From NCBI GenBank assembly GCA_025455285.1, contig JALOMU010000050.1, positions 1 to 8,296 of the forward strand: DNA of 8,296 nucleotides, in the 5' to 3' direction. The notes under the pieces were generated by a model. It saw nothing but the letters and a program-made list of their open reading frames with translations. It was not told where the DNA came from and ran no database searches. The position numbers and the translations under genes were made by a program. How positions within the stretch are numbered: position 1 is the stretch's first letter; every line of letters begins with the position of its first letter. This document shows positions 1 through 7,124 of this stretch, in pieces. The DNA is from Flavihumibacter sp. (GTDB lineage: Bacteria; Bacteroidota; Bacteroidia; Chitinophagales; Chitinophagaceae).

Positions 1-421
1 ATACTTTGGAGCAGAGCGCATCATCGGCACTGCAGACAATGCGGTTGCGTTGGCCGATCGTATCATTGAAGATGATCTGTCAGATGAAGTGATTTTTTTC
101 TGTGGTGATCAACGTCGCCCTGAATTACCCGACATGCTTTTTGCTGCGGGCATCCTGGTTACCGAGATCGTAGTTTATGAAACCATTCCCGTTCACCACA
201 AACTGAACGAATCGGTTGCAGGTGTGTTGTTTTACAGTCCGTCTGCTGTGGAGAGTTTTTTCGTCAACAACAAACTCGAACCCCATACCCTGGTCTTTGC
301 CATTGGTGATACAACAGCCACGACTATCCGAAAATTCTGTACCAATAAAATCATCCTGGCCGATAAACCGGGAAAAGAGGGACTGGCAAAAAAAGCCATT
401 GATATCCTCGCACTGAATTAA
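1..421 (+). CDS. hemD: Uroporphyrinogen-III synthase, C-terminal part (5' end outside window)
   Basis: This cytoplasmic enzyme cyclises hydroxymethylbilane to uroporphyrinogen III, inverting ring D. The frame is open from the window edge (first full codon at 2) and gives 139 residues, so roughly the last 55-60% of a protein that is usually about 240-260 aa. The visible part fits the HemD fold: [17 protein letters not shown], followed by a hinge-like VVYETI segment, then the [14 protein letters not shown] strand-helix and [13 protein letters not shown], and finally a C-terminal [12 protein letters not shown] helix. HemD is poorly conserved in sequence, so the SPSAVESFF and AIGDTTA motifs and the position directly before hemE carry the call. 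The TTG at 50 is an internal Leu codon, not the start. The gene ends 18 bases before the ATG at 440 and probably belongs to one operon with everything to 4966. Confidence 0.9.
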   Translation, partial: YFGAERIIGTADNAVALADRIIEDDLSDEVIFFCGDQRRPELPDMLFAAGILVTEIVVYETIPVHHKLNESVAGVLFYSPSAVESFFVNNKLEPHTLVFAIGDTTATTIRKFCTNKIILADKPGKEGLAKKAIDILALN

Positions 422-439
422 TAAAAAGAAGAACACTAT

Positions 440-476
440 ATGCCGTTACAAAACGATCTCAACCGAAAGAACCCCC
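440..476 (+). other. hemE: Displaced N-terminus of hemE (out of frame with the enzyme body)
   Basis: ATG at 440 lies 18 bases after the hemD stop, behind a purine-rich AAAAAGAAGAA stretch, as expected for the hemE start. It encodes MPLQNDL, which resembles the usual HemE beginning. That frame then diverges and stops at 512-514 (TGA) after 24 codons. From about 462 the +1 frame reads [14 protein letters not shown], the conserved HemE block. The helix that family members usually carry between these pieces (roughly LLRALKRE) is absent. A loss of about 23-26 bases near 460-461 would explain both the missing residues and the frame change. The alternative is a one-base expansion of the C5 run at 472-476. 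That would restore the frame as NRKNPVWMM, a poorer match to the family than TERTPVWMM. Confidence 0.7.
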
Positions 477-1448
477 GTGTGGATGATGCGCCAGGCTGGT
501 CGCTACCTCCCTGAATACATGGTACTGCGTGAGAAGTATGGCTTTTTCGAACGTTGCCAGACTCCTGAGCTGGCCTGCGAAATCACGCTGCAGCCGATTG
601 ATATTGTTGGGGTGGATGCCGCCATCCTGTTCTCTGATATCCTGGTAGTTCCCCAGGCAATGGGATTGGAAGTACAACTGATTGAAAGCAAGGGACCTTA
701 TTTACCCGACCCCATTAAAAATATTGCAGACTTAAAGCGGGTTGGCGTGCCCGATGTAAATGATCGTCTGCACTATGTATTTGACGCAATCAGACTGATC
801 AAAAAAGAATTGAATGACCGGGTGCCGTTGATTGGATTTGCCGGTGCTCCCTGGACCCTGCTTTGTTATATGGTACAGGGCAAAGGCAGCAAGACTTTTG
901 ATGAAGCCAAGGCTTTCTGTTATGCACAACCGGAAACTGCGCATCAGTTATTGCAGATGATCACCGATACTACCATCGCTTATCTGAAAGGCCAGGTTAA
1001 AGCCGGTGCAGACCTGGTTCAGATTTTCGATAGCTGGGGTGGATTGCTGAGTCCGGATGATTTCGAAACCTTCTCCCTGCAATATATCCGACAGATTGTG
1101 GCCGCCTTAAAAGACGAAGTACCTACTATCATCTTTGCAAAAGGTGCCTGGTTTGCGCTGGAAAAAATGGCAGCCACCGGTGCACACGGATTAGGAATCG
1201 ACTGGTGTATCAAACCTGCCACGGCGCGACAGTTTGCAGGAAACAAGGTAACCCTGCAGGGCAATTTTGATCCGGCCAAATTACTGGGACCCATACCCGA
1301 AATCCAGCAAGCAGTGAAAAAAATGCTGACAGATTTCGGTCCGGGCAGACATATCGCGAATCTCGGTCATGGTATCCTGCCCAATGTTCCGGTAGATCAT
1401 GCACGTGCGTTTGTTGATACGGTAAAAGCCTTTCGTCATCATGTTTAA
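477..1448 (+). CDS. hemE: Uroporphyrinogen decarboxylase (5' end disrupted)
   Basis: HemE removes four carboxyl groups from uroporphyrinogen III to give coproporphyrinogen III, without a cofactor. The open frame from GTG 477 gives 323 residues, against the usual 340-355, so about 20-25 N-terminal residues are missing. The active-site blocks are intact, numbered from this [16 protein letters not shown] (Arg5, Arg9), ILFSDIL with the key Asp54, the Tyr131 of [15 protein letters not shown] (Ser186) and NLGHGI (His298). These match the Arg37/Arg41/Asp86/Tyr164/Ser219/His339 set of human UROD. The GTG is probably the Val of the family's [10 protein letters not shown] motif and not a natural start; the frame is open back to 417 but has no ATG. 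The stop overlaps the hemF start by 8 bases. The identity is certain, but whether an intact protein is made is not. Confidence 0.93.
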   Translation: MWMMRQAGRYLPEYMVLREKYGFFERCQTPELACEITLQPIDIVGVDAAILFSDILVVPQAMGLEVQLIESKGPYLPDPIKNIADLKRVGVPDVNDRLHYVFDAIRLIKKELNDRVPLIGFAGAPWTLLCYMVQGKGSKTFDEAKAFCYAQPETAHQLLQMITDTTIAYLKGQVKAGADLVQIFDSWGGLLSPDDFETFSLQYIRQIVAALKDEVPTIIFAKGAWFALEKMAATGAHGLGIDWCIKPATARQFAGNKVTLQGNFDPAKLLGPIPEIQQAVKKMLTDFGPGRHIANLGHGILPNVPVDHARAFVDTVKAFRHHV

Positions 1449-2349
1449 GGATCAATTCATAGCCTATATCCACGATCTGCAGAACAGAATTTGCGCTGCA
1501 CTCGAAGCCGCAGATGGCAAAGCCCAGTTCGTGGAAGACCAGTGGGAAAGACCTGAAGGTGGAGGAGGTAAAACAAGGGTGATCGCCAATGGCAATGTGA
1601 TTGAGAAAGGAGGCGTAAATACCTCTGTTGTATTTGGCGAAGTAACCGATGCCATGCGCACCCAACTCAAGATCAATGGGCATAGTTGGTTTGCCTGTGG
1701 ATTAAGCCTCGTGATACATCCCTACAATCCTTTTGTACCAACCGTACATTGCAATTACCGGATGTTCGAATTGTACAATGAAGCAGGAGAAGTAATGGAT
1801 CGCTGGTTTGGTGGCGGCACTGATTTAACGCCTTATTATCTGTTTGAAGAAGATGCCCGGCATTTTCACCAGACCTATAAAAATGCCTGCGACAAATTTG
1901 ATGAGAGCTTTTATCCCGCCTTTAAAAAAACATGCGATGAGTACTTTGTAAACTGGCATCGCAATAAGGAAAGAAGAGGCATTGGTGGTATTTTTTACGA
2001 TTACCAGCGACCAACTGCAGAAAGAGATGCCAACTGGTGGCTGGCCTTCGCGCAATCCTGTGGCGATGCTTTCATGGAAGCCTATATTCCGCTGGTGGAG
2101 AAAAGAAAGAACACGAACTTTACACCGGAGCAGAAACACTGGCAGGAAATCCGCAGGGGCCGGTATACAGAATTCAACCTGGTCCACGACCGTGGTACGC
2201 TCTTCGGATTAAAAACCAATGGGCGGATTGAAAGTATCCTGATGAGCCTGCCTCCAACCGTACGCTTCGAATACAATTACCAGCCTGTACCCGGCTCGGA
2301 AGAAGACAAATTATTACAAGCCTGTTTGCATCCGGTAGACTGGGTGTAA
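1441..2349 (+). CDS. hemF: Oxygen-dependent coproporphyrinogen III oxidase
   Basis: HemF oxidatively decarboxylates coproporphyrinogen III to protoporphyrinogen IX using O2, so it points to aerobic heme synthesis. The protein has 302 residues, close to the 299 of the E. coli enzyme, and looks complete. Diagnostic blocks in order are [11 protein letters not shown] (62-72), [21 protein letters not shown] (about 90-110), [23 protein letters not shown] (121-143), [18 protein letters not shown] (171-188), [22 protein letters not shown] (236-257) and [12 protein letters not shown] (269-280). His93, His103, His143 and His173 occupy the positions of the four conserved family histidines. ATG 1441 overlaps the last 8 bases of hemE, consistent with translational coupling. 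The anaerobic radical-SAM isozyme (HemN) is not in the window. Confidence 0.98.
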   Translation: MFKDQFIAYIHDLQNRICAALEAADGKAQFVEDQWERPEGGGGKTRVIANGNVIEKGGVNTSVVFGEVTDAMRTQLKINGHSWFACGLSLVIHPYNPFVPTVHCNYRMFELYNEAGEVMDRWFGGGTDLTPYYLFEEDARHFHQTYKNACDKFDESFYPAFKKTCDEYFVNWHRNKERRGIGGIFYDYQRPTAERDANWWLAFAQSCGDAFMEAYIPLVEKRKNTNFTPEQKHWQEIRRGRYTEFNLVHDRGTLFGLKTNGRIESILMSLPPTVRFEYNYQPVPGSEEDKLLQACLHPVDWV

Positions 2350-2365
2350 CACTAAAGAATATACG

Positions 2366-3340
2366 ATGATCCTGCAAAGAAGAAACCGCATACTCCGTCA
2401 GTCGGCAGCCATCCGTTCTATGGTGGCAGAAACAAGATTGAGTCCCGATGATTTTATCGTTCCCCTCTTCATCGATGAAGGAGAAAATACCCGCATTGAA
2501 ATTCCTTCCATGCCAGGGTATTACAGGAATACACTGGACCTGACAGTAACAGAAGTAAAGGAATTGTGGCAGATGGGATTGAAATCGGTATTGCTCTTCA
2601 TCAAATGTAAAGATGAATGGAAAGACAATACGGGTAAGGAAGCCTGGAACCCGGACGGACTCATGCAGCGCGCAGTAAAAGCTATAAAAGACGCGGTACC
2701 GGAAATGCTGGTGATGACCGATGTGGCGCTGGATCCTTATTCCTCCTTCGGGCATGATGGCATCGTAGAAAATGGACAGATTGTAAATGATCCAACAGTT
2801 GAAGCCCTGGTTAAAATGAGTATTTCGCATGCAAAGGCCGGTGCAGATTTTGTAGCACCCTCCGATATGATGGATGGACGAATTGGTGCCATCCGAAAAG
2901 GATTAGAAGCAGAAGGATATATCAATACCGGCATCATGAGTTACAGTGCCAAATATGCCAGCTGTTTTTATGGTCCGTTCAGAGATGCGCTGGACAGTGC
3001 ACCTGGATTTGGCGACAAAAAAACCTACCAGATGGATTATGCCAACCGGATTGAGGCAGTGAAGGAAACCCTGATGGATGTAGAAGAAGGGGCCGATATC
3101 GTGATGGTAAAACCGGCACTGGCTTACCTGGATATCATCCGGGAAGTAAAAAATAGTGTATCCGTACCTGTTAGTGCCTATAATATCAGTGGGGAATATG
3201 CCATGATCAAAGCGGCTGCAAAAATGGGCTGGATCAATGAAGACAAGGCAATCCTGGAAACCCTGACCTCCATCAAACGGGCAGGCGCGGATTTGATAGC
3301 CACTTATTTTGCAAAAGACGCGGTGAGGTTGATTAGTTAA
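2366..3340 (+). CDS. hemB: Porphobilinogen synthase (5-aminolevulinate dehydratase), Mg-type
   Basis: HemB condenses two 5-aminolevulinate molecules into porphobilinogen. Its 324 residues equal the usual family length. The Schiff-base lysines are Lys196 (SYSAKYASCFYGPFRDA) and Lys249 (VMVKPALAYLD). The metal-site block reads DVALDPYSSFGHDG (119-132). Ala121, Asp123 and Asp131 replace the three cysteines of zinc-type enzymes, which places this protein in the Mg/K-dependent group with an aspartate-rich site. The C-terminal SVPVSAYNISGEYAMIKAAA and DLIATYFAKDA blocks are also typical. The gene starts 16 bases after hemF and ends 30 bases before the YciI-family gene. Biochemically it acts before hemD, hemE and hemF, so gene order does not follow pathway order. 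Confidence 0.98.
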   Translation: MILQRRNRILRQSAAIRSMVAETRLSPDDFIVPLFIDEGENTRIEIPSMPGYYRNTLDLTVTEVKELWQMGLKSVLLFIKCKDEWKDNTGKEAWNPDGLMQRAVKAIKDAVPEMLVMTDVALDPYSSFGHDGIVENGQIVNDPTVEALVKMSISHAKAGADFVAPSDMMDGRIGAIRKGLEAEGYINTGIMSYSAKYASCFYGPFRDALDSAPGFGDKKTYQMDYANRIEAVKETLMDVEEGADIVMVKPALAYLDIIREVKNSVSVPVSAYNISGEYAMIKAAAKMGWINEDKAILETLTSIKRAGADLIATYFAKDAVRLIS

Positions 3341-3370
3341 ACCGATTACTAAACTTTTGAATAAGATCCT

Positions 3371-3664
3371 ATGTTTATCATCGAACTCAACTACCAGGTA
3401 CCTGTAAGCGAAATTGACGCCAATATGGCGGAACATATTGAGTACCTCGACAAACATTATCGTTCCGGGCATTTCCTGGCATCCGGCAGAAAGGAACCCA
3501 GGGATGGAGGGTTGATCTTTGTGAAAGCAGGAAGCAAACAGGAAGTGGAAAAGATCATAGCAGAGGATCCCTTCAACAGGAAAGGATTGGCGACTTATCG
3601 CATCATCGAATTCAAAGCAACTAAAAAAATCAAGACCTACGATAATTTCGCGGGTGATGAATAA
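3371..3664 (+). CDS. YciI-family small protein
   Basis: This is a 97-residue cytoplasmic protein of the YciI-like (YCII) family, which has a dimeric ferredoxin-like fold with a putative His/Asp-centred site and mostly unknown reactions. Family features seen are the N-terminal strand MFIIELNY, the helix containing His22 (EHIEYLDKHY), the turn and strand GHFLASGRKEPRDGGLIFV (33-51), the helix SKQEVEKIIAEDPF with the typical Asp66-Pro-Phe, and a last strand ATYRIIEFKAT. It has no signal peptide or membrane segment. It lies between hemB (30 bases) and hemL (12 bases) on the same strand, so it is almost certainly cotranscribed with heme genes. A role linked to tetrapyrrole metabolism is possible but rests only on this position. 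YciI genes are often scattered next to unrelated genes. Confidence 0.88.
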   Translation: MFIIELNYQVPVSEIDANMAEHIEYLDKHYRSGHFLASGRKEPRDGGLIFVKAGSKQEVEKIIAEDPFNRKGLATYRIIEFKATKKIKTYDNFAGDE

Positions 3665-3676
3665 TATTTCAGCAGC

Positions 3677-4966
3677 ATGAACAACATATCTGTCAGCAAA
3701 GCACTTTTCTCCCGTGCCCAGGAATCCATTCCCGGGGGTGTCAACTCACCTGTACGAGCATTCAAAAGCGTAGGAGGTACTCCCATTTTCATGCAGAAAG
3801 CAAAAGGCGCTTATCTGTATGATGTGGATGGGAATCAGTACATCGATTATATCGCTTCCTGGGGCCCCATGATATTGGGACATGCCTATGAGCCGGTGGT
3901 GAAAGCCATCCAGGAATATGCGGCCTATTCAACTTCATACGGTGCGCCGACAGAGCTGGAAATCAAAATGGCGGAGCTGATCAAATCCATGGTACCCAAT
4001 GTGGACCTGATCCGCATGGTGAGCAGTGGAACCGAAGCCTGTATGAGTGCCATTCGCGTGGCGCGGGGTTATACCAGCCGGAACAAGATCATCAAATTTG
4101 AAGGTTGTTATCATGGGCACGCGGACTCCTTCCTCGTGAAAGCCGGAAGTGGAGTGGCTACTTTCAATATTCAATCTGTACCAGGCGTAACAGCGGGAGT
4201 AAGCGCCGATACATTAACCTGTGCATACAATGACCTGGAGGCAGTTCATCAATTAGCGGCCAGCCACAAAGGCGAAATTGCAGCCATCATAGTAGAGCCG
4301 GTAGCCGGTAATATGGGCTGTATCCTGCCTGCTCCGGGCTTCCTGGAAGGCTTGCGTGCTATTTGTGACCAGGAAGGTATCCTCTTGATCTTTGATGAAG
4401 TAATGACCGGATTTCGCCTGGCACCAGGTGGTGCGCAGGAATTGCTGAAGGTTGATGCCGACCTCGTTACCTATGGTAAAGTAATCGGTGCCGGTATGCC
4501 GGTAGGTGCCTTCGGAGGTAAAAAAGAAATCATGCAGGTGGTGGCACCATTGGGATCTGTTTACCAGGCGGGAACCCTGAGTGGAAATCCCATCGCAATG
4601 ATTGCAGGGTATACACTCCTATCAGAATTAAAATCAAATCCAGGCATTTATAAAGAACTGGAAGAAAAAACACTCTACTTGAAAAAAGGGCTGGATGAAG
4701 TGCTGGCAGCATGGGGACAGCCTTATGTAATCAACCAGCTGGGCAGTATGATCAGCATCCATTTCAGTGAGCATGCAATAACCGATTTCGCCAGCGCCGG
4801 TGCAGCCAACAATGCGCGTTTCGCGAAATACTTTCACGCCATGCTGAACCGCGGCATTTACCTGCCCCCCTCAGCCTACGAAAGCTGGTTCCTGAACAAT
4901 GCACTGAGTAAGGAAGATTTGGATAAAACAATTCGTGCAACAGGAGAATGCTTGGCAGAACTCTAA
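3677..4966 (+). CDS. hemL: Glutamate-1-semialdehyde 2,1-aminomutase
   Basis: HemL is a PLP enzyme that converts glutamate-1-semialdehyde to 5-aminolevulinate, the last step of the C5 route from glutamyl-tRNA. The 429-residue length is normal. Motifs in order are [17 protein letters not shown] (18-34), [19 protein letters not shown] (115-133), [10 protein letters not shown] (141-150), [11 protein letters not shown] (204-214), the PLP-contacting Asp240 in [10 protein letters not shown], the Schiff-base Lys268 in [17 protein letters not shown], and [10 protein letters not shown] (296-305). SPVRAF and the [11 protein letters not shown] block separate it from other class-III aminotransferases. Its presence shows that ALA is made by the C5 pathway and not by ALA synthase. 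It is the last gene of the operon; the stop lies 3 bases from the stop of the opposing gene. Confidence 0.98.
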   Translation: MNNISVSKALFSRAQESIPGGVNSPVRAFKSVGGTPIFMQKAKGAYLYDVDGNQYIDYIASWGPMILGHAYEPVVKAIQEYAAYSTSYGAPTELEIKMAELIKSMVPNVDLIRMVSSGTEACMSAIRVARGYTSRNKIIKFEGCYHGHADSFLVKAGSGVATFNIQSVPGVTAGVSADTLTCAYNDLEAVHQLAASHKGEIAAIIVEPVAGNMGCILPAPGFLEGLRAICDQEGILLIFDEVMTGFRLAPGGAQELLKVDADLVTYGKVIGAGMPVGAFGGKKEIMQVVAPLGSVYQAGTLSGNPIAMIAGYTLLSELKSNPGIYKELEEKTLYLKKGLDEVLAAWGQPYVINQLGSMISIHFSEHAITDFASAGAANNARFAKYFHAMLNRGIYLPPSAYESWFLNNALSKEDLDKTIRATGECLAEL

Positions 4967-4969
4967 GGA

Positions 4970-5509
4970 TTAATACCTGGGCTTAATGTACACATTAAAT
5001 GGTTTGGATTCAATGATATAATCCGGTTCACTATCAATTATATCCGGAACTATTCTGACTTTTAGTATTATTGGGTCAGATAAGCGTTGACCTGAAAGTG
5101 AAAACCTCAGAACTTTTGTCTGATTCGCATCAACCGTATATGGAATTAACCTGGAATCAGGAACTATATAACCTACTCCGTCTTTACGTGATAATCTTTG
5201 AGTCTTCTTTAATTTCCTGAAGAAAGATTTATCGGAATTGAAGTAGGCAGTATACAGCTGGCCATAGAAACTACTTTCAGATTCAGAAATTTCCCCAATA
5301 CGGGTGAATTCAATAACAAATCCTCTATCAACATTTGAAATATTCTCAACTGAAATTATTACAGTATCATGAATCTTATTCGCTGACTTTAAACATTCTG
5401 TTTTTACTCTAAATGGAGCAACCTTCTTGTCTTCTTGTCCTATGCATGGATAAAATGGTAAACAAAAACAACCTATCAGAAATAGCCAACGAATTTTTAG
5501 CAACCTCAT
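4970..5509 (-). CDS. Hypothetical exported protein, possible lipoprotein, beta-rich
   Basis: I do not recognise a family for this 179-residue protein. ATG 5509 is chosen as start; a TTG sits one codon upstream at 5512 and the frame has no earlier ATG before a stop at 5525-5527. The N-terminus has basic residues, a short hydrophobic stretch (WLFLIGCFCLPFYPCIG), then a charged mature part. LIGC ending at Cys14 could be a lipobox; cleavage by signal peptidase I after CIG, before Gln-Glu-Asp, is the alternative. The rest alternates hydrophobic and polar residues (DTVIISVENIS, RGFVIEFTRI, TKVLRFSLSG, PIILKVRIVPD), suggesting a single beta-sandwich domain; this is inference. Four 60-base lines sampled here have 28-38% G+C, against 50% and 55% in lines from hemL and the M20 gene. 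It follows the M20 gene by 27 bases. Confidence 0.75.
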   Translation of the reverse strand: MRLLKIRWLFLIGCFCLPFYPCIGQEDKKVAPFRVKTECLKSANKIHDTVIISVENISNVDRGFVIEFTRIGEISESESSFYGQLYTAYFNSDKSFFRKLKKTQRLSRKDGVGYIVPDSRLIPYTVDANQTKVLRFSLSGQRLSDPIILKVRIVPDIIDSEPDYIIESKPFNVYIKPRY

Positions 5510-5536
5510 CAATAATACATTGAATTAACTTTCAGT

Positions 5537-7078
5537 TTACTTCTTATCAAAATTCTGCATTAAATAACTGTAATAGGAAATCATCCTACCATAGTTGTCA
5601 ATGCTCATATACTCATTGAAATTGTGGATACTGCGTTGCTCGAAAGGATTTAACAGCACCGGCATAAACCGATAGATGCGATCACTCAGCTCACCCATGT
5701 GTTTGCAATCCGTTGCTCCAATTGTGAGATATGGTGTCACCAATGTTCCGGGATACAATTGGCCCACTGCCTCCTGAATTATTTCATACCCTCTGCCATC
5801 AGTAGGTGATACGTTCGATGGCTCAACCGGTATTCTTGGTGCATCAATTTCCACCTCAAAGCCTTCACATGCTTTTTTGATATGTGCCAATACATCCTGG
5901 GAAGTTTCTCCGGGTAAGATTCTAAAGTTGATCACCACTTCCACAACGGGTGCCAGCACATTATTACCATCGCTCCCTTTCAACTGGGTGATTGCGGTGG
6001 TAGTCCTGGTAAGTGCATTGGCCTGAGGAGTTTTTGCCATCTGCTTGAATAAGATTCCCTGGAACAACCATTGGTTGGCAATTGCCATCCGGCCCGCAAA
6101 GCCCATACCTGCACCTGCAATATTCATAAAATCACTGGTAGGTTTAATCATACGCTGTGGTAATTGATTGTTTTCGAGTCGCTGCATAATTATAGCAGCC
6201 CTTCCCGCAGCTGTTTGTAAGGGAGGCATGGAAGAATGTCCCCCTGTTCCTTTTACCTTGATCCGATAGCCCACAACACCTTTTTCTGCAATACCAACAA
6301 AAGCGATATTTTGGTTGATGCCTTCCGCCGTACCCGGACTTGCAACAATTCCGCCCTCATCATAAATGGTTTCAAACCGGATACCTTTATCTTTTAAGTA
6401 CGTGGCCAGATGTGCGGCACCCCGTAAGCCACCCACTTCTTCATCCGGGTCCAGTGCAATATAAATATCCCGCCGGGGTACAAATTGCCGGGCCAGTAAA
6501 GAATCAACGGATTCGAGTAAAGCAAAAACAACGCCTTTCATATCGATGGCCCCTCTGCCATGAATACGGCCTTCTGCTACAGCGCCGGAGAACGGTGGAT
6601 ACTTCCACTTGCTGAATTCTTCCGTTGGAGGCGGCGCAGGATCATCCGACATATCAAACATATTCTGCCCGATAGCATCCTCATCATGATCATGATCACC
6701 TGGCACCACCACATCATAATGACTCATAAATAGCAGTGGCTTCAAGGAGGAGTTGCTGCCTTTCCAAACCAATAGCAATTGATGACCATTGATCAGGGTA
6801 TCTTTCAGATTACTAAACACCCTTGGATAGGCCTCCCTTAGATACACCCGGAAAGAGTCATATACCGGAAAGGGATTTTCAGCACTGTCGATATAACTCA
6901 CCGTATTATATTGAAGACCTGTTGCAAACCGCTTCACGCTCTTCTCAGATACGGGTACTTTTAAGGGTTGCGGCTGGTCTGATGATAATTTAGCAAATGG
7001 ATGGCTAAGTGTTTTAGCAACAACGATAGCTCCTAATACAAGTACTATCAGACCAACTACAATACCCAGCTTTTTCAT
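5537..7078 (-). CDS. M20-family metallopeptidase, carboxypeptidase S / PM20D1-like, membrane-anchored
   Basis: This is a dizinc amidohydrolase of the M20 family; the closest style is carboxypeptidase S and PM20D1, which act on peptides or N-acyl amino acids. The substrate here is unknown. In 513 residues, a hydrophobic segment at 5-21 (GIVVGLIVLVLGAIVVA) should anchor it in the inner membrane with the enzyme in the periplasm. Likely metal and catalytic residues are His120 and Asp122 (MSHYDVV), bridging Asp179 (GRGAIDMKG), Glu213/Glu214 (DPDEEVGG), Asp240 (YDEGG) and His485 (IHNFNEYMSID). GTGGHSSMPP (277-286) marks the dimerisation domain with His281. Residues 128-157 form an acidic, His- and Pro-rich insertion before WKYPPFSG, longer than the usual short loop. 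The gene lies 46 bases after the phosphodiesterase gene, and an inverted repeat reaches into its start codon. Confidence 0.92.
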   Translation of the reverse strand: MKKLGIVVGLIVLVLGAIVVAKTLSHPFAKLSSDQPQPLKVPVSEKSVKRFATGLQYNTVSYIDSAENPFPVYDSFRVYLREAYPRVFSNLKDTLINGHQLLLVWKGSNSSLKPLLFMSHYDVVVPGDHDHDEDAIGQNMFDMSDDPAPPPTEEFSKWKYPPFSGAVAEGRIHGRGAIDMKGVVFALLESVDSLLARQFVPRRDIYIALDPDEEVGGLRGAAHLATYLKDKGIRFETIYDEGGIVASPGTAEGINQNIAFVGIAEKGVVGYRIKVKGTGGHSSMPPLQTAAGRAAIIMQRLENNQLPQRMIKPTSDFMNIAGAGMGFAGRMAIANQWLFQGILFKQMAKTPQANALTRTTTAITQLKGSDGNNVLAPVVEVVINFRILPGETSQDVLAHIKKACEGFEVEIDAPRIPVEPSNVSPTDGRGYEIIQEAVGQLYPGTLVTPYLTIGATDCKHMGELSDRIYRFMPVLLNPFEQRSIHNFNEYMSIDNYGRMISYYSYLMQNFDKK

Positions 7079-7116
7079 TTAAAACATTTGCATAAAAATA
7101 GGCATATGTTTTAAAT
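7077..7116 (-). repeat. 11-bp perfect inverted repeat overlapping the M20 gene start
   Basis: ATTTAAAACAT at 7077-7087 is the exact reverse complement of ATGTTTTAAAT at 7106-7116, with 18 bases between. After one mismatch, TGC (7089-7091) and GCA (7102-7104) can extend the stem, leaving a 10-base loop. It fills most of the 46-base gap between the phosphodiesterase and M20 genes and includes the first two bases of the M20 ATG (7078-7076, minus strand). The arms are A/T-rich and no T tract follows, so a standard intrinsic terminator is unlikely. An operator, a weak hairpin limiting translation, or chance in AT-rich DNA are all possible. Confidence 0.45.
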
Positions 7117-7124
7117 AAAATAAT

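Noticed and set aside
472..476. The C5 run as the site of a simple one-base error in hemE
   Set aside because: Removing one C restores the frame but gives NRKNPVWMM and still lacks the N-terminal helix. The existing +1 frame reads TERTPVWMM, the family-like sequence, so a larger deletion upstream explains the data better.
1210..1683. A 157-codon minus-strand open frame across hemE and hemF
   Set aside because: It is antisense to conserved active-site blocks and has low-plausibility composition; treated as a shadow.
2174..2830. A 218-codon open frame on the minus strand across the hemF/hemB junction
   Set aside because: It is antisense to two certain heme genes, has an odd composition rich in Phe, His, Cys and Arg, and shows no domain. 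It is a shadow of the coding frames.
2903..3472. A 189-codon open frame on the minus strand opposite the end of hemB and the start of the YciI-family gene
   Set aside because: It has no recognisable motif or start context and fully overlaps conserved coding sequence on the other strand.
4983..4998. A 7-bp inverted repeat (TTAATGT / ACATTAA, 2-base spacer) just past the hemL stop as a possible terminator
   Set aside because: The stem is all but A/T, the spacer is too short for a stable RNA loop, no T tract follows on either strand, and it lies in the coding region of the opposing gene.
6340..6615. A 91-codon plus-strand open frame inside the M20 gene
   Set aside because: It lies opposite the M20 catalytic region (YDEGG, DPDEEVGG) and has no family features.
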